In this document: positions 46,123 to 55,247 of the stretch, piece after piece
Layout of the letters: each line of letters opens with the position of its first letter
How positions within the stretch are numbered: the first letter of the stretch is position 1
Source of the DNA: an uncultured Stenotrophomonas sp.
GTDB lineage: Bacteria > Pseudomonadota > Gammaproteobacteria > Xanthomonadales > Xanthomonadaceae
Length of the DNA: 64,000 nt
Reading direction: 5' to 3'
Assembly: GCF_913778665.1 (NCBI RefSeq)
Contig: NZ_CAJYVQ010000014.1
Coordinates: forward strand, 1-64,000
The notes under the pieces: model-generated
Told to the model about the DNA's origin: nothing
Databases searched by the model: none
Seen by the model: the letters and a program-made list of their open reading frames with translations, nothing else
Program-made: the position numbers and the translations under genes

Positions 46123-47136
46123 TCAGTGGTAACCGGTATCGGCGTGCACCTTGCCGCGGAATACCCGGTAGGACCATGCCGTATAGCCGAGGATGACCGG
46201 CAGCAGAACAACCAGCCCGACCAGGGTGAAGCCCAGCGAGGAGGCCGGCGCCGCGGCCTGCCACAGCGTCATCGACGGCGGCAGCAGGTACGGCCACATG
46301 CCCAGCACCAGGCCCAGGAAGCCGAGCACGAACAGCGCCAGGCTGAGCAGGAACGGCGGCAGGTCGCGGCGCGGATGGTTGGCACTGCGCCACAGCGCGG
46401 CCGCCACCGCCAGAGTCAGCAGCGGCACCGGCGACAGCCACCAGAAGTTGCCGTCGCTGAACCAGCGTTCCATCAGCCGCGAATCCAGGAACGGCAGCCA
46501 GCTGCTGACCAGGCCCATCGCCGCGATCACCGCTACCACCAGCGGCCGGGTCAGCTGCCGCGCCAGCGCCTGCACGCGCCCTTCGGTCTTCAGGATCAGC
46601 CAGGTGCTGCCCAGCAACGCATAGCCGGCCACCAGCGCGGCACCGGTCAGCATTGCGAACGGGCTGAACCAAGCGAACGGTCCGCCCTGATAAACACCGC
46701 CCACCAGCGGGATGCCCTGTACCAGGGTGCCCAGGATCACGCCCTGCGCGAACGTGGCCAGCAGCGAACCGAGCGCGAACGCCACGCTCCATAGCCGGCG
46801 CGAACGGTGTGCCTTGAAGCGGAACTCGAACGCCACGCCACGGAACACCAGTGCCACCACCAGCAGCAGCACCGGCAGGTACAGCGCCGACAGCAGCGCC
46901 GCATACGCCTTCGGGAACGCCGCCAGCAGGCCGGCGCCGCCCAGCACCAGCCAGGTCTCGTTGCCGTCCCAGATCGGCGCGGCGGTGTTCATCATCAGGT
47001 CCAACTGGTCCTCGTCCTCGGCGAACGGGGCGAGGATGCCGATGCCGAGCACAAAGCCGTCCAGCACCACGTACATCAGTACGCCGAAACCGATCACCGC
47101 GAACCATGCCACCGGCAGCCAGGTCATCAGGTCCAT
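46123..47136 (-). CDS. cydB: Cytochrome bd-type quinol oxidase subunit II
   Basis: A 337-residue CydB/CioB, eight to nine helices, opening WLPVAWFAVIGFGVLMYVVL followed by DGFVLGIGILAP, with NTAAPIWDGNETWLVLGGAGL, the conserved family block. The start lies one base after the subunit I stop. No CydX- or DUF2474-type small subunit is visible downstream within 46080-46122. Confidence 0.94.
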   Translation of the reverse strand: MDLMTWLPVAWFAVIGFGVLMYVVLDGFVLGIGILAPFAEDEDQLDLMMNTAAPIWDGNETWLVLGGAGLLAAFPKAYAALLSALYLPVLLLVVALVFRGVAFEFRFKAHRSRRLWSVAFALGSLLATFAQGVILGTLVQGIPLVGGVYQGGPFAWFSPFAMLTGAALVAGYALLGSTWLILKTEGRVQALARQLTRPLVVAVIAAMGLVSSWLPFLDSRLMERWFSDGNFWWLSPVPLLTLAVAAALWRSANHPRRDLPPFLLSLALFVLGFLGLVLGMWPYLLPPSMTLWQAAAPASSLGFTLVGLVVLLPVILGYTAWSYRVFRGKVHADTGYH

Positions 47137-47137
47137 G

Positions 47138-48535
47138 TCAGCGCTCCTCCAGCGGTTCGTCGGCGGCCGACAACGGGCGCGCCGGGGTATGGCTGCCGTG
47201 GTCCAGCGAAGGGCCTTCGGCGTACGGCTGCGGCCCGTGGCGCAGGATCTTCACCAGATACCAGATGCCCCAGCCGAACACGAAGGCGTAGCCAACCACG
47301 TACACACCCAGCGACAACGCCGTCATCCATGCGCTCTGCGGGCCGACCGCATCAGCGGTGCGCAGCAGGCCATACACCACCCACGGCTGCCGGCCCATCT
47401 CGGTGACGAACCAGCCGGACAGCAGCGCGATGAAGCCGCTGGGCAGCATCCAGTTCCAGCCGCGCAGCAGCCACGGCGAATCGAGCAGCTTGTTCCGCCA
47501 CAGCTGGAACGCCGATACCCAGGCCAGCAACAGCATCAGCGTGCCCAGCCCGACCATGATGCGGAAGGCGAAGAACACCGGCATCACCGGCGGCCGCTCG
47601 CTGGCCGGTACTGAGGTCAGCGGGTCGAAGGTGCCGTCCAGGCTGTGGGTCAGGATCACGCTGCCCAGCTTCGGGATGGCCACTTCGAAATCGTTGCGCT
47701 CTTCCTTCTCGTTGGGCAGCGCGAACACCACCAGCGGTACGCCCTCGCCTTCCCGGGTTTCATGCCAGTGCGCTTCCACCGCCGCGATCTTCATCGGCTG
47801 GTGCTTGAGCGTGTTCAGGCCATGCATGTCGCCGACGAAGATCTGCACCGGCACGGTCAGCGCGGCGAACGCCACGGCGGCGATCAGCATGCGCCGGCCC
47901 GCTTCCACGTGCGTGCCCTTGCGCAGGTACCACGCGCCCACGCCGCCGATCACGAAACAGGTGGTGATGAACGAGCCCAGCGCCATGTGCGCCAGGCGAT
48001 AGGGGAACGAGGGGTTGAACACCACCTGCCACCAGTCCACCGGATGCACGATGCCGTTGACCATCTCGTAGCCGGCCGGCGTATGCAGCCAGCTGTTGGA
48101 CGACAGGATCCAGAACGTGGAGAACAGCGTGCCCAGCGCCACCATGCAGGTGGACAGGAAATGCAGGCGCGGCGAGACCCGGCCCCAGCCGAACATCATC
48201 ACGCCGAGGAAGCTGGCTTCCAGGAAGAACGCGGTCAGCACTTCGTAGGTCAGCAGGGGGCCGATGACCGTACCGGCCACCTCGCTCAGCCGCGGCCAGT
48301 TGGTGCCGAACTGGAAGGCCATGACGATGCCGCTGACCACGCCCATGCCGAACGACACCGCGAAGATCTTCTGCCAGAAGAAATACAGCTCGCGCCACAC
48401 GGGCAATTTCGTGCGCAGCCAGCGCCATTCGATGAAGGCCAGCCAGCTGGCCGTACCGATGGTGAAGGCGGGGAACAGCACGTGGAAACTGATGACGAAT
48501 CCGAACTGGATCCGTGACAACAACAACGCGTCCAA
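47138..48535 (-). CDS. cydA: Cytochrome bd-type quinol oxidase subunit I (CIO-like)
   Basis: A 465-residue quinol oxidase subunit: heme b595 ligand region SFHVLFPAFTIG, Q-loop motif GDMHGLNTLKHQPMKIAAVE, and GRQPWVVYGLLRT. The Q-loop is short, as in cyanide-insensitive CioA-type oxidases, unlike the long-loop E. coli enzyme. The frame runs upstream to 48664, but I set the start at TTG 48535 because a perfect AGGAGG lies six bases before it and family homology (LLLSRIQFGFVISFHVLF) begins there. It transfers electrons from quinol to oxygen under low oxygen or stress. Confidence 0.92.
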   Translation of the reverse strand: MDALLLSRIQFGFVISFHVLFPAFTIGTASWLAFIEWRWLRTKLPVWRELYFFWQKIFAVSFGMGVVSGIVMAFQFGTNWPRLSEVAGTVIGPLLTYEVLTAFFLEASFLGVMMFGWGRVSPRLHFLSTCMVALGTLFSTFWILSSNSWLHTPAGYEMVNGIVHPVDWWQVVFNPSFPYRLAHMALGSFITTCFVIGGVGAWYLRKGTHVEAGRRMLIAAVAFAALTVPVQIFVGDMHGLNTLKHQPMKIAAVEAHWHETREGEGVPLVVFALPNEKEERNDFEVAIPKLGSVILTHSLDGTFDPLTSVPASERPPVMPVFFAFRIMVGLGTLMLLLAWVSAFQLWRNKLLDSPWLLRGWNWMLPSGFIALLSGWFVTEMGRQPWVVYGLLRTADAVGPQSAWMTALSLGVYVVGYAFVFGWGIWYLVKILRHGPQPYAEGPSLDHGSHTPARPLSAADEPLEER

Positions 48536-48783
48536 GGGACGCCTCCTGCCTGCGACCGGTGGGATACAGGACCACTTTAGGAGGATTTCGTTAACGTGGG
48601 ATGCGACCGGGTGACGCGCTGCTTCACTTTGTCGCAGGGCGGCGTGAAGGCCGCCGGGCATCACCTGGCGCTACCGATTGACCGCTCTGGTAACTGCCAA
48701 CCTGGGTTGCCACGCACCCGGGCACCGGCCATGGTCGGCATCTACCCACAACGACTGGAGCGGCCCATCACCCGGCGGGTGCC

Positions 48784-48999
48784 TCAGTGCCAGAAATACC
48801 AGGCCGCTGCGGCCAACAGCGCGCCAAACAACAGCACCTGCACCACCACATACAGCACGCCACTGTCGCGCGTTTCCGCCTTCAGCCGCTGCTGAAGCGC
48901 GTCGCTCACATCCGGCGCCGGTGCCTGCTGTTCCTGCTCGCGCAGCGCCTGCGACAGCGCGCACGCATCGGCATCGCGGGGGTCGTTGGCTTCGCTCAC
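48784..48999 (-). CDS. Small membrane protein paired with the ECF sigma factor
   Basis: A 71-residue protein with a hydrophilic N terminus (ALSQALREQEQQAPAPDVSD) and one C-terminal membrane helix (VLYVVVQVLLFGALLAAAAWYF). It starts with GTG at 48999, overlapping the sigma-factor stop in a GTGA arrangement. It is very likely co-translated and a candidate anti-sigma factor, though it is much shorter than known zinc-finger anti-sigma proteins and has no Cys/His zinc site. Confidence 0.65.
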   Translation of the reverse strand: MSEANDPRDADACALSQALREQEQQAPAPDVSDALQQRLKAETRDSGVLYVVVQVLLFGALLAAAAWYFWH

Positions 49000-49640
49000 A
49001 GCAGCTCTCCGGCGGTGGCGCGTCGCGTCAGCTCCTGTTTCAGGGTCTGCCGCGCGCGGAACAGGTGGCTCTTGATGGTACCGCGCGCCAGCCCGGTCAC
49101 CTGCTCGATCTCGACCAGATCGAAATCCTCCAGGTAGTGCAGGCCCACGATCAGGCGCTGCGGCGGGGTCAGGCGCTCCAACGCAGCGCCCAGTTCGCGT
49201 CCAGCCTGCAGCGTCTCGCTCAGCTCGGCCGGGCCGGGGCCTTCGTCGCCGACGCCAAGTTCCTCGGGCACCTCCACTGCCACCATCCACTGCATCTCCA
49301 GGCGCCGCCGGCGCAGATGCTGCAGCGCGGTGGTGTAGGCCACCCGCGAAACCCAGGTGCGCAGCGAGGACTCGAAACGGAACCGGTGCAGCTGGCGGAA
49401 CACCGCCAGGAAGGTCTCCTGCAGCAGATCGGCCACCTGGTCGCGGTCACCGACCATGCGCCCGATCACGTGCGCACAGGTGCGTTGATGGGCCTGCACC
49501 AGCTGCGCGAACGCCGCCTGCGAGCCATCGATGATGGCAGCCACCAGCGCGCGGTCGTCCTCCCACGCAGTCGGCACCTCCACGGGGGCGTCGCGATGAC
49601 GCCCGCGCAGCGCGGCCAGGGCACCGCCCAGCAGGCTCAT
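48996..49640 (-). CDS. ECF-type RNA polymerase sigma factor
   Basis: A 214-residue ECF sigma factor: region 2 (QAAFAQLVQAHQRTCAHVIG followed by RMVGDRDQVADLLQETFLAV) and region 4 (ALERLTPPQRLIVGLHYLED followed by FDLVEIEQVTGLARGTIKSH). The N-terminal about 40 residues are longer than average. The class cannot be fixed from sequence; it is not next to a TonB-type iron system. It is coupled to the tiny membrane protein. Confidence 0.9.
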   Translation of the reverse strand: MSLLGGALAALRGRHRDAPVEVPTAWEDDRALVAAIIDGSQAAFAQLVQAHQRTCAHVIGRMVGDRDQVADLLQETFLAVFRQLHRFRFESSLRTWVSRVAYTTALQHLRRRRLEMQWMVAVEVPEELGVGDEGPGPAELSETLQAGRELGAALERLTPPQRLIVGLHYLEDFDLVEIEQVTGLARGTIKSHLFRARQTLKQELTRRATAGELL

Positions 49641-49676
49641 GCGCAGTGCACTCCGGGCGCCCGTGGCATGTGCCGG

Positions 49677-50006
49677 TCAGCCCTTGCGGACGACGGGACG
49701 GGTGAAGTGCCACGCCAGCAGCTGGCCGAGGCCGGCACTGCCGACCATCGCGGCGGCGGCGCCGAAGGTCAGTTCGCGTGCACCGATGGCTTCCAGCAGG
49801 GCCATGGCCATGGCCAGACTGACCAGGCTGATGCCCCAGCGCAGCGCCCCCTGGCGGCGGCGCTCTTCTTCCAGCCCGGCCAGCGAGCGGATCACTTCCT
49901 CGGGCACGTGCGGGGCGACCAGCTTGCTGCGTGCACGCGCATCGGCGACGGCATGGATCGCGTAGGCGATGCAGATGAAGAGGGTGATCGGGATCAGTTC
50001 CTGCAT
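49677..50006 (-). CDS. Small two-helix membrane protein
   Basis: A 109-residue protein: helix LIPITLFICIAYAIHAV at 3-19, a charged cytosolic part (RARSKLVAPHVPEEVIRSLA followed by GLEEERRRQGALR), then hydrophobic stretches WGISLVSLAMAMALLEAIG and AAAAMVGSAGLGQLLAWHF. It is just upstream of the sigma gene in the same direction and may belong to its transcript. The function is unknown. Confidence 0.7.
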   Translation of the reverse strand: MQELIPITLFICIAYAIHAVADARARSKLVAPHVPEEVIRSLAGLEEERRRQGALRWGISLVSLAMAMALLEAIGARELTFGAAAAMVGSAGLGQLLAWHFTRPVVRKG

Positions 50007-50085
50007 GGTCGGGCTCCTGTTCGGTGGATGATGCGGGTACAGGAGATTGGATGCGCAGGCCCGGCAACCGGTTGCAGTGGATGCG

Positions 50086-50529
50086 TCAGGACGCCTCGCC
50101 GGCTTCGGCCTCGACCGGTGCATCCGGGAAGTAGGTTTCCAGCTGGAAGCCCAGCCGCAGGTCCGCCATCAGCCTTACAAGCGCGTCGTCCAGCACGAAC
50201 CCGGCCCAGGCCTGCTTGCCGAACACGCCGATGCGCAGGCCGATTTCGGCCCCTTCCTGGGTCAGTTCCTCGATCACGGCCGCCCGCGCCTGCAGTGTGC
50301 CGACGACCTCCGGCCAAGCGTCCATCAGCCAGCCGCCCTTGCCCTCGGCCAGCTTGAACAGCACCCAGGTGTGCGCATACACGCGGATCAACCCGCCATC
50401 GGCGTCACGAAGGTCGGTGCCCACATCGCGGAAGAACCCGCGTTCCAACCCCAGCCGGGCCGCGATGTCGGCGCTGGAGCGCACGGGGTGCTGCACCCCC
50501 AGGGAAATGCAGTAGTCGTAGCTGTACAT
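50086..50529 (-). CDS. DUF4279-like cytosolic protein
   Basis: A 147-residue hydrophilic protein: start MYSYDYCISLGVQHPVRSSA followed by DIAARLGLERGFFRDVGTDL, the DUF4279-type opening. A C-terminal acidic tail (APVEAEAGEAS) follows. No signal peptide. It stands alone between a divergent peptidase and the sigma region. Confidence 0.65.
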   Translation of the reverse strand: MYSYDYCISLGVQHPVRSSADIAARLGLERGFFRDVGTDLRDADGGLIRVYAHTWVLFKLAEGKGGWLMDAWPEVVGTLQARAAVIEELTQEGAEIGLRIGVFGKQAWAGFVLDDALVRLMADLRLGFQLETYFPDAPVEAEAGEAS

Positions 50530-50679
50530 GGTCGGTTCCTTCCGGATCAGGCGCCCATCATGCGCCAGACTGGGCGCCGCCGGCCCTTTGCCCAAGCGGT
50601 CTGCATGACCTGTGGCCCCCTCCCCCGGCGCGGGCGGCTGCTACCCTTGGCCGGTTTCCTCTTCTGGTGCCGTCCGCCC

Positions 50680-53049
50680 ATGTCCCGAGTGCTGCCCCTG
50701 TCCCTCCTGCTGTCGGCCGTGCTGGCCGCACCGGCCGCGCATGCTGCGCCGACGCCGATCACCATCGAACAGGCCATGGCCGACCCGGACTGGATCGGTC
50801 CGCCGGTCGAGAAGGCCTGGTGGTCGTGGAACAGCCAGCAGGTGGAATACCAGCTCAAGCGCAACGGCAGCCCGGTACGCGATACCTTCCGCCAGTCGGT
50901 GACCGGCGGCGTGGCCGCGCAGGTCGCCGATGACCAGCGCGGCACCCTGGACGTGGCCGAGCCGGTCTACGACCGCAGCCGCAGCCGCAGCGCCTTCGTG
51001 CGCAATGGCGATGTGTTCGTGCGCGACCTGCGCAGCGGCGCGCTGACCCAGCTGACCCGCAGCAACGAGCGCGCGGGCAACGTGAACTTCGCTGCCGACA
51101 ACGGCGTGATCTGGCGCGTCGGCCAGAACTGGTTCCACTGGACCGCCGCCAGCGGCGTGCAGCAGGTGGCCAGCCTGAAGGCCGAGAAAGACCCGCGCAC
51201 GGCGCCGAAGGCCGACGTGCTGCGCGACCAGCAGCTGCGCACGCTGGAAACCCTGCGCCGCGACCGTGACCAGCGCGAAGCGCTGAAGGACCAGGACCAG
51301 CGCTGGCGCCAGGCCGACCCGACCCGCGCACCGGGCCCGGTGTACCTGGGCGCCGACGTCGAGATCGGTGACAGCGTGCTGTCGCCGGACCTGACCCACC
51401 TGATCGTGGTGACCAAGCCGAAGGACTTCGACGACGGCCGCACCAGCAAGATGCCGCTGTACGTGACCGAATCGGGCTACGAGGAAACCGAGGACACCCG
51501 CACCCGCGTCGGCCGCAACGGCTTCGAACCGCACACCCTGTGGTATGTCGACGTGCGCACCGGCAAGGCCGAGAAGCTCTCGCTGGCCGGCCTGCCGGGC
51601 ATCGGCACCGACCCGCTGGCCGAGCTGCGCCGCAAGGCCGGCAAGGATGCGCTGAAGGGCGAGCGCAGCGTGCAGGTGATGAGCGACTTCATGGGCGGCG
51701 GCATCCGCTGGAGCGCCGACGGCCAGCAGGCCGCGGTGATGCTGCGCGCCAACGACAACAAGGACCGCTGGATCATCAGCGTCAACGCCGCCGATGGCCG
51801 CGTGCAGAACCGCCACCGCCTCACCGACAACGCCTGGATCAATTGGGGGTTCAATGATTTCGGCTGGATGGCCGATGGCCGCACGCTGTGGCTGCTGTCG
51901 GAGGAATCCGGCTTCTCGCACCTGTACACCCAGGCCGGCAGCGCCAAGCCGCAGGCGCTGACCAGCGGCAAGTGGGAAACCTCGGCACCGGTACCGTCGG
52001 CCGATGGCAAGGGCTTCTATTTCCTGTGCAACCAGCAGGCGCCGCATGACTACGAAGTCTGTGCAGTCGACACCGGCAGCCGCCAGGTGCGCGAGCTGAC
52101 CAGCCTCAACGGCGTGGAAGACTTCTCGTTGTCTCCGGACGGCCAGCAGCTGCTGGTGCGCTACTCCGGCGCCTACCTGCCGCCGCAGCTGGCGGTGCTG
52201 CCCAGCACCGGTGGCCAGGCGCGCGTACTGACCGATACCCGCACCGCCGACTACAAGGCGCGCCAATGGATCCAGCCGAAGCTGGTGGCGGTGCCGTCCA
52301 AGCACGGCGCCGGCGTGGTCTGGGCCAAGTACTACGAGCCGGAAACCAAGGAGCCCGGCAAGAAGTACCCGATCGTGATGTTCGTGCATGGCGCCGGCTA
52401 CCTGCAGAACGTGCACCAGCGCTACCCGGCCTACTTCCGCGAGCAGATGTTCCACAACCTGCTGGTGCAGAAGGGCTACATCGTGCTGGACATGGATTAC
52501 CGCGGCAGCGAGGGCTACGGCCGCAACTGGCGCACGGCGATCTACCGCAACATGGGCCACCCGGAACTGGAAGACTACAAGGACGGCCTGGACTGGCTGG
52601 TCGACACCCAGCAGGGTGACCGTGACCACGCCGGCATCTACGGCGGTTCCTACGGCGGCTTCATGACCTTCATGGCGCTGTTCCGTGCACCGGGCACCTT
52701 CAAGGCCGGCGCCGCGCTGCGCCCGGTGGTCGACTGGCACAACTACAACCACGGCTACACCAGCAACATCCTCAACACCCCGGACATCGACCCGGAGGCC
52801 TACCGCGTGTCCTCGCCGATCGAGTACGCGCAGAACCTGCAGGACAACCTGCTGATCGCCCACGGCATGATGGATGACAACGTGTTCTTCCAGGATTCGG
52901 TGCACCTGACCCAGCGCCTGATCGAGCTGCACAAGGACAACTGGTCGATCGCACCGTACCCGCTGGAACGTCACGGCTACACCCGTGCCGATTCCTGGCT
53001 GGACCAGTACAAGCGCATCCTCAAGCTGTTCGAGCAGAACCTGAAGTGA
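50680..53049 (+). CDS. S9-family exported serine peptidase (DPP IV-like)
   Basis: A 789-residue peptidase with a signal peptide (PLSLLLSAVLAAPAAHA). The N-terminal about 500 residues form a beta-propeller (repeats such as QLTRSNERAGNVNFAADNGV). The C-terminal hydrolase domain has nucleophile IYGGSYGGFMTF, the acid in AHGMMDDNVF and the histidine in LERHGYTRADSW. It likely cleaves short peptides in the periplasm. The Nudix gene starts within its stop codon (GTGA overlap). Confidence 0.93.
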   Translation: MSRVLPLSLLLSAVLAAPAAHAAPTPITIEQAMADPDWIGPPVEKAWWSWNSQQVEYQLKRNGSPVRDTFRQSVTGGVAAQVADDQRGTLDVAEPVYDRSRSRSAFVRNGDVFVRDLRSGALTQLTRSNERAGNVNFAADNGVIWRVGQNWFHWTAASGVQQVASLKAEKDPRTAPKADVLRDQQLRTLETLRRDRDQREALKDQDQRWRQADPTRAPGPVYLGADVEIGDSVLSPDLTHLIVVTKPKDFDDGRTSKMPLYVTESGYEETEDTRTRVGRNGFEPHTLWYVDVRTGKAEKLSLAGLPGIGTDPLAELRRKAGKDALKGERSVQVMSDFMGGGIRWSADGQQAAVMLRANDNKDRWIISVNAADGRVQNRHRLTDNAWINWGFNDFGWMADGRTLWLLSEESGFSHLYTQAGSAKPQALTSGKWETSAPVPSADGKGFYFLCNQQAPHDYEVCAVDTGSRQVRELTSLNGVEDFSLSPDGQQLLVRYSGAYLPPQLAVLPSTGGQARVLTDTRTADYKARQWIQPKLVAVPSKHGAGVVWAKYYEPETKEPGKKYPIVMFVHGAGYLQNVHQRYPAYFREQMFHNLLVQKGYIVLDMDYRGSEGYGRNWRTAIYRNMGHPELEDYKDGLDWLVDTQQGDRDHAGIYGGSYGGFMTFMALFRAPGTFKAGAALRPVVDWHNYNHGYTSNILNTPDIDPEAYRVSSPIEYAQNLQDNLLIAHGMMDDNVFFQDSVHLTQRLIELHKDNWSIAPYPLERHGYTRADSWLDQYKRILKLFEQNLK

Positions 53050-53465
53050 GCAACACCGCGGCCACGATCCACATCGTGGCCGCGGTCATCCTGGATGACC
53101 GCGGTCGGGCGCTGGTGGTGCGCAAGCACGGTGCCCGCCGCTTCATCCAGCCGGGTGGCAAGCCCGAACCCGGCGAAGCACCGCTGCAGGCACTGGCCCG
53201 CGAGCTGGACGAGGAGCTGGGCGTGCAGCTGCGCACCGCCGACGCCATCGCGCTGGGCAGCTTCGAGGACTGGGCGGTGAATGAACCGGGCCACCGCGTG
53301 CAGGCGCAGGCGTGGTGGGTGCAGGTGGATGGCACGCCGCAGGTGCGCGCCGAGATCGCCGAACTGGCCTGGGTGCCGCTGCAGCCGCCGCATGGCCTGC
53401 CCTTGGCACCCTTGAGCGAACACCATATCCTGCCGGCCGTCGCCACCCGGGTGACGGCCCGCTGA
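53046..53465 (+). CDS. Nudix hydrolase
   Basis: A 139-residue Nudix protein with the full box starting GGKPEPGEAPLQALARELDE (GX5EX7REUXEEXGU), continuing ELGV. It starts with GTG overlapping the peptidase stop by 4 bases, so the two are translationally coupled. Substrate unknown. Confidence 0.9.
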   Translation: MSNTAATIHIVAAVILDDRGRALVVRKHGARRFIQPGGKPEPGEAPLQALARELDEELGVQLRTADAIALGSFEDWAVNEPGHRVQAQAWWVQVDGTPQVRAEIAELAWVPLQPPHGLPLAPLSEHHILPAVATRVTAR

Positions 53466-53495
53466 CCGTGCGGGCACCAATTGCAAGGACACCGG

Positions 53496-54053
53496 ATGTC
53501 AGTGCCGCTCCCGTCGCCCTCGTTGCAGCCTTCGCCCTACCATGCGTGGATTCGACCGCTGGTCCAGGCCTCCTTCTGGCTGTCCGCGCTGCTGACCGGC
53601 TACTTCCTCCTGCAGGGCCTGCTGGCGTGGCCGCTGCGCGACGTTCCACTCTGGCAACTGCTGGCCGGTGAAGTACAGCGTCGGCAGATGCACAGCCTGA
53701 CCTGGCTGCTGGCGCACCCGGTGGCTGCCTCGATGATCGCCGCGTTGCTCTGCCTGGTCTCGGCCGTGGCCAGCTGGGGCCTGCTGCGGGAGCGTCGCTG
53801 GGGCCTGTGGAGCTTCGTGATGATGCTGCTGTTGAGCGCGCTGGCCAATTTCGCGATCACCTGGTGGCTGGACGTGTTCATGCGCGAGGTGATCGTGCTG
53901 CTCGCCGACGACCCGGGCATGCAGCAATCGATGCAGCCGCGGCGCTGGATGATGACCTTCACCCTGCTCGGCACGTCGGTCCTGTTCCTCGGCCTGCAGG
54001 GCTGGCTGGCGTGGCGCCTGCTGCGGCCGGACATCCGCTCGCGTTTCCACTGA
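53496..54053 (+). CDS. Four-helix membrane protein, unknown function
   Basis: A 185-residue membrane protein with helices at about 24-42 (LVQASFWLSALLTGYFLL), 75-98 (PVAASMIAALLCLVSAVASW), 104-125 (FVMMLLLSALANFAITWWL) and 150-170 (MTFTLLGTSVLFLGLQGWL). It has no named family. It follows the Nudix gene (30-base gap) and precedes the first cysteine-rich paralogue. Confidence 0.75.
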   Translation: MSVPLPSPSLQPSPYHAWIRPLVQASFWLSALLTGYFLLQGLLAWPLRDVPLWQLLAGEVQRRQMHSLTWLLAHPVAASMIAALLCLVSAVASWGLLRERRWGLWSFVMMLLLSALANFAITWWLDVFMREVIVLLADDPGMQQSMQPRRWMMTFTLLGTSVLFLGLQGWLAWRLLRPDIRSRFH

Positions 54054-54088
54054 GCCCCCTCCCTTTCCCGCACGACAAGGACCGTCGC

Positions 54089-55210
54089 ATGCGCCTGCTG
54101 AGCCTTCTCCCCGCACTGCTGCTGTTCGTCGCGCGGCCTGCCGGCGCCGATGCGTTGCAGTGTGGCGAGTACCGCAGCGCCGATGGCGGTGTGGCGCTGG
54201 TGTTCACCACCCCCAGCACCGGCTACCGCCACGATGACGGCAGCGAACCGCAGCCGCTGTGGGTTGATCGCAGTGCGGTGCAGACGCGCCTGGTCATGCT
54301 CGACGATGGCGTGGCGCAGGGGATCCGGATCAGCACCGATGGGCAGCGCATCGAGGACGACGTGGGGGCGACCTACACCCTGCGCCAGTCCCGCACCTGC
54401 GCCACCGAACCCGGCGCGATCGACGGCAGCTGCCGCGCCGCCGGCAGCCACTGCATTGCGCAGCTGCCCACGGCTTCACCCGGCCAGGCCCAGCGCGCGT
54501 GCAGCGAGGGCATGGGCGCGGGCTGCTCAGCGCTGTTGCGACAGCTGCGCGATGGCGTAACGGCGGCCGGGAACGATGACACCGGCCACGCGCGCTTTGA
54601 ACGCCCGCCCGCCTGCCGCGAACACACACCCGGGCATGACCCGCAGGCCTGCGAGGCGCTGACTGACGATGCGCTGGCTGCCGCCATGCAGCGGATAGGT
54701 GAACGCCTGCAAGGGGAAGATGAAGGCACGCTGGATTTGCCGCTTCCGGCCGCTGCACGCGAACGTCTGCAGCAGCTGTGCCTGCAGCACCGTGGTGGCC
54801 GCTTCTGCATCGAAGTGGCCGGACAGCAGTTGATCGCACTGGAACCTGCGTTGGCGGTGCAGGCGCTGCAGGTGGTCTGCGATGCGGGGCGCGTCAGCGC
54901 CTGCGAACGTGTCGCACCGCTGCGCGATCTCGGTGCGGATCTGCGCCTCGTCCCGGCCCACCGGGTGCCGTGCGGCCGCTACCAGGCCGATGGTGGCGTG
55001 ATCGCCAGGCTCGACTTCGGCAATGGCACGCGTGGCCGCCTGCATGACGGCGCCATCCACCTGCAGCAGAACGGTGAAGCCCTTGTCCTGCGCCAGCTCG
55101 GCAATGGCGACCTGCTCGGCATGGATGAGCAGACCGGCTACCAGCGCTATCAACCCGTGCCCGGCACGGCACAATGCACGCCCCCGCGCGAGGGCCATGG
55201 TTCGCCGTAG
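54089..55210 (+). CDS. Cysteine-rich exported protein, paralogue A
   Basis: A 373-residue protein with a signal peptide. Layout: N-terminal beta-type module from CGEYRSADGG to a Cys at about 110; helical Cys-rich centre (SCRAAGSHCIAQ, RACSEGMGAGCSALL, LCLQHRGGRFCIEVA, VVCDAGRVSACERV); and a C-terminal module starting VPCGRYQADGGVIARLDFG and ending in a Cys before the terminus. The Cys pairs are spaced as in Sel1-like (Hcp-type) repeats, which use disulfides, and an exported location would allow these. I know no named family. It shares the plan with the genes at 55248 and 57910. Confidence 0.75.
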   Translation: MRLLSLLPALLLFVARPAGADALQCGEYRSADGGVALVFTTPSTGYRHDDGSEPQPLWVDRSAVQTRLVMLDDGVAQGIRISTDGQRIEDDVGATYTLRQSRTCATEPGAIDGSCRAAGSHCIAQLPTASPGQAQRACSEGMGAGCSALLRQLRDGVTAAGNDDTGHARFERPPACREHTPGHDPQACEALTDDALAAAMQRIGERLQGEDEGTLDLPLPAAARERLQQLCLQHRGGRFCIEVAGQQLIALEPALAVQALQVVCDAGRVSACERVAPLRDLGADLRLVPAHRVPCGRYQADGGVIARLDFGNGTRGRLHDGAIHLQQNGEALVLRQLGNGDLLGMDEQTGYQRYQPVPGTAQCTPPREGHGSP

Positions 55211-55247
55211 CGCCTGGAGTTTCCCGTTCGATCGTCAAGGAGACGAC

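Noticed and set aside
48536-48783. Anr/FNR box ahead of cydAB
   Set aside because: No TTGAT-N4-ATCAA-like palindrome found.
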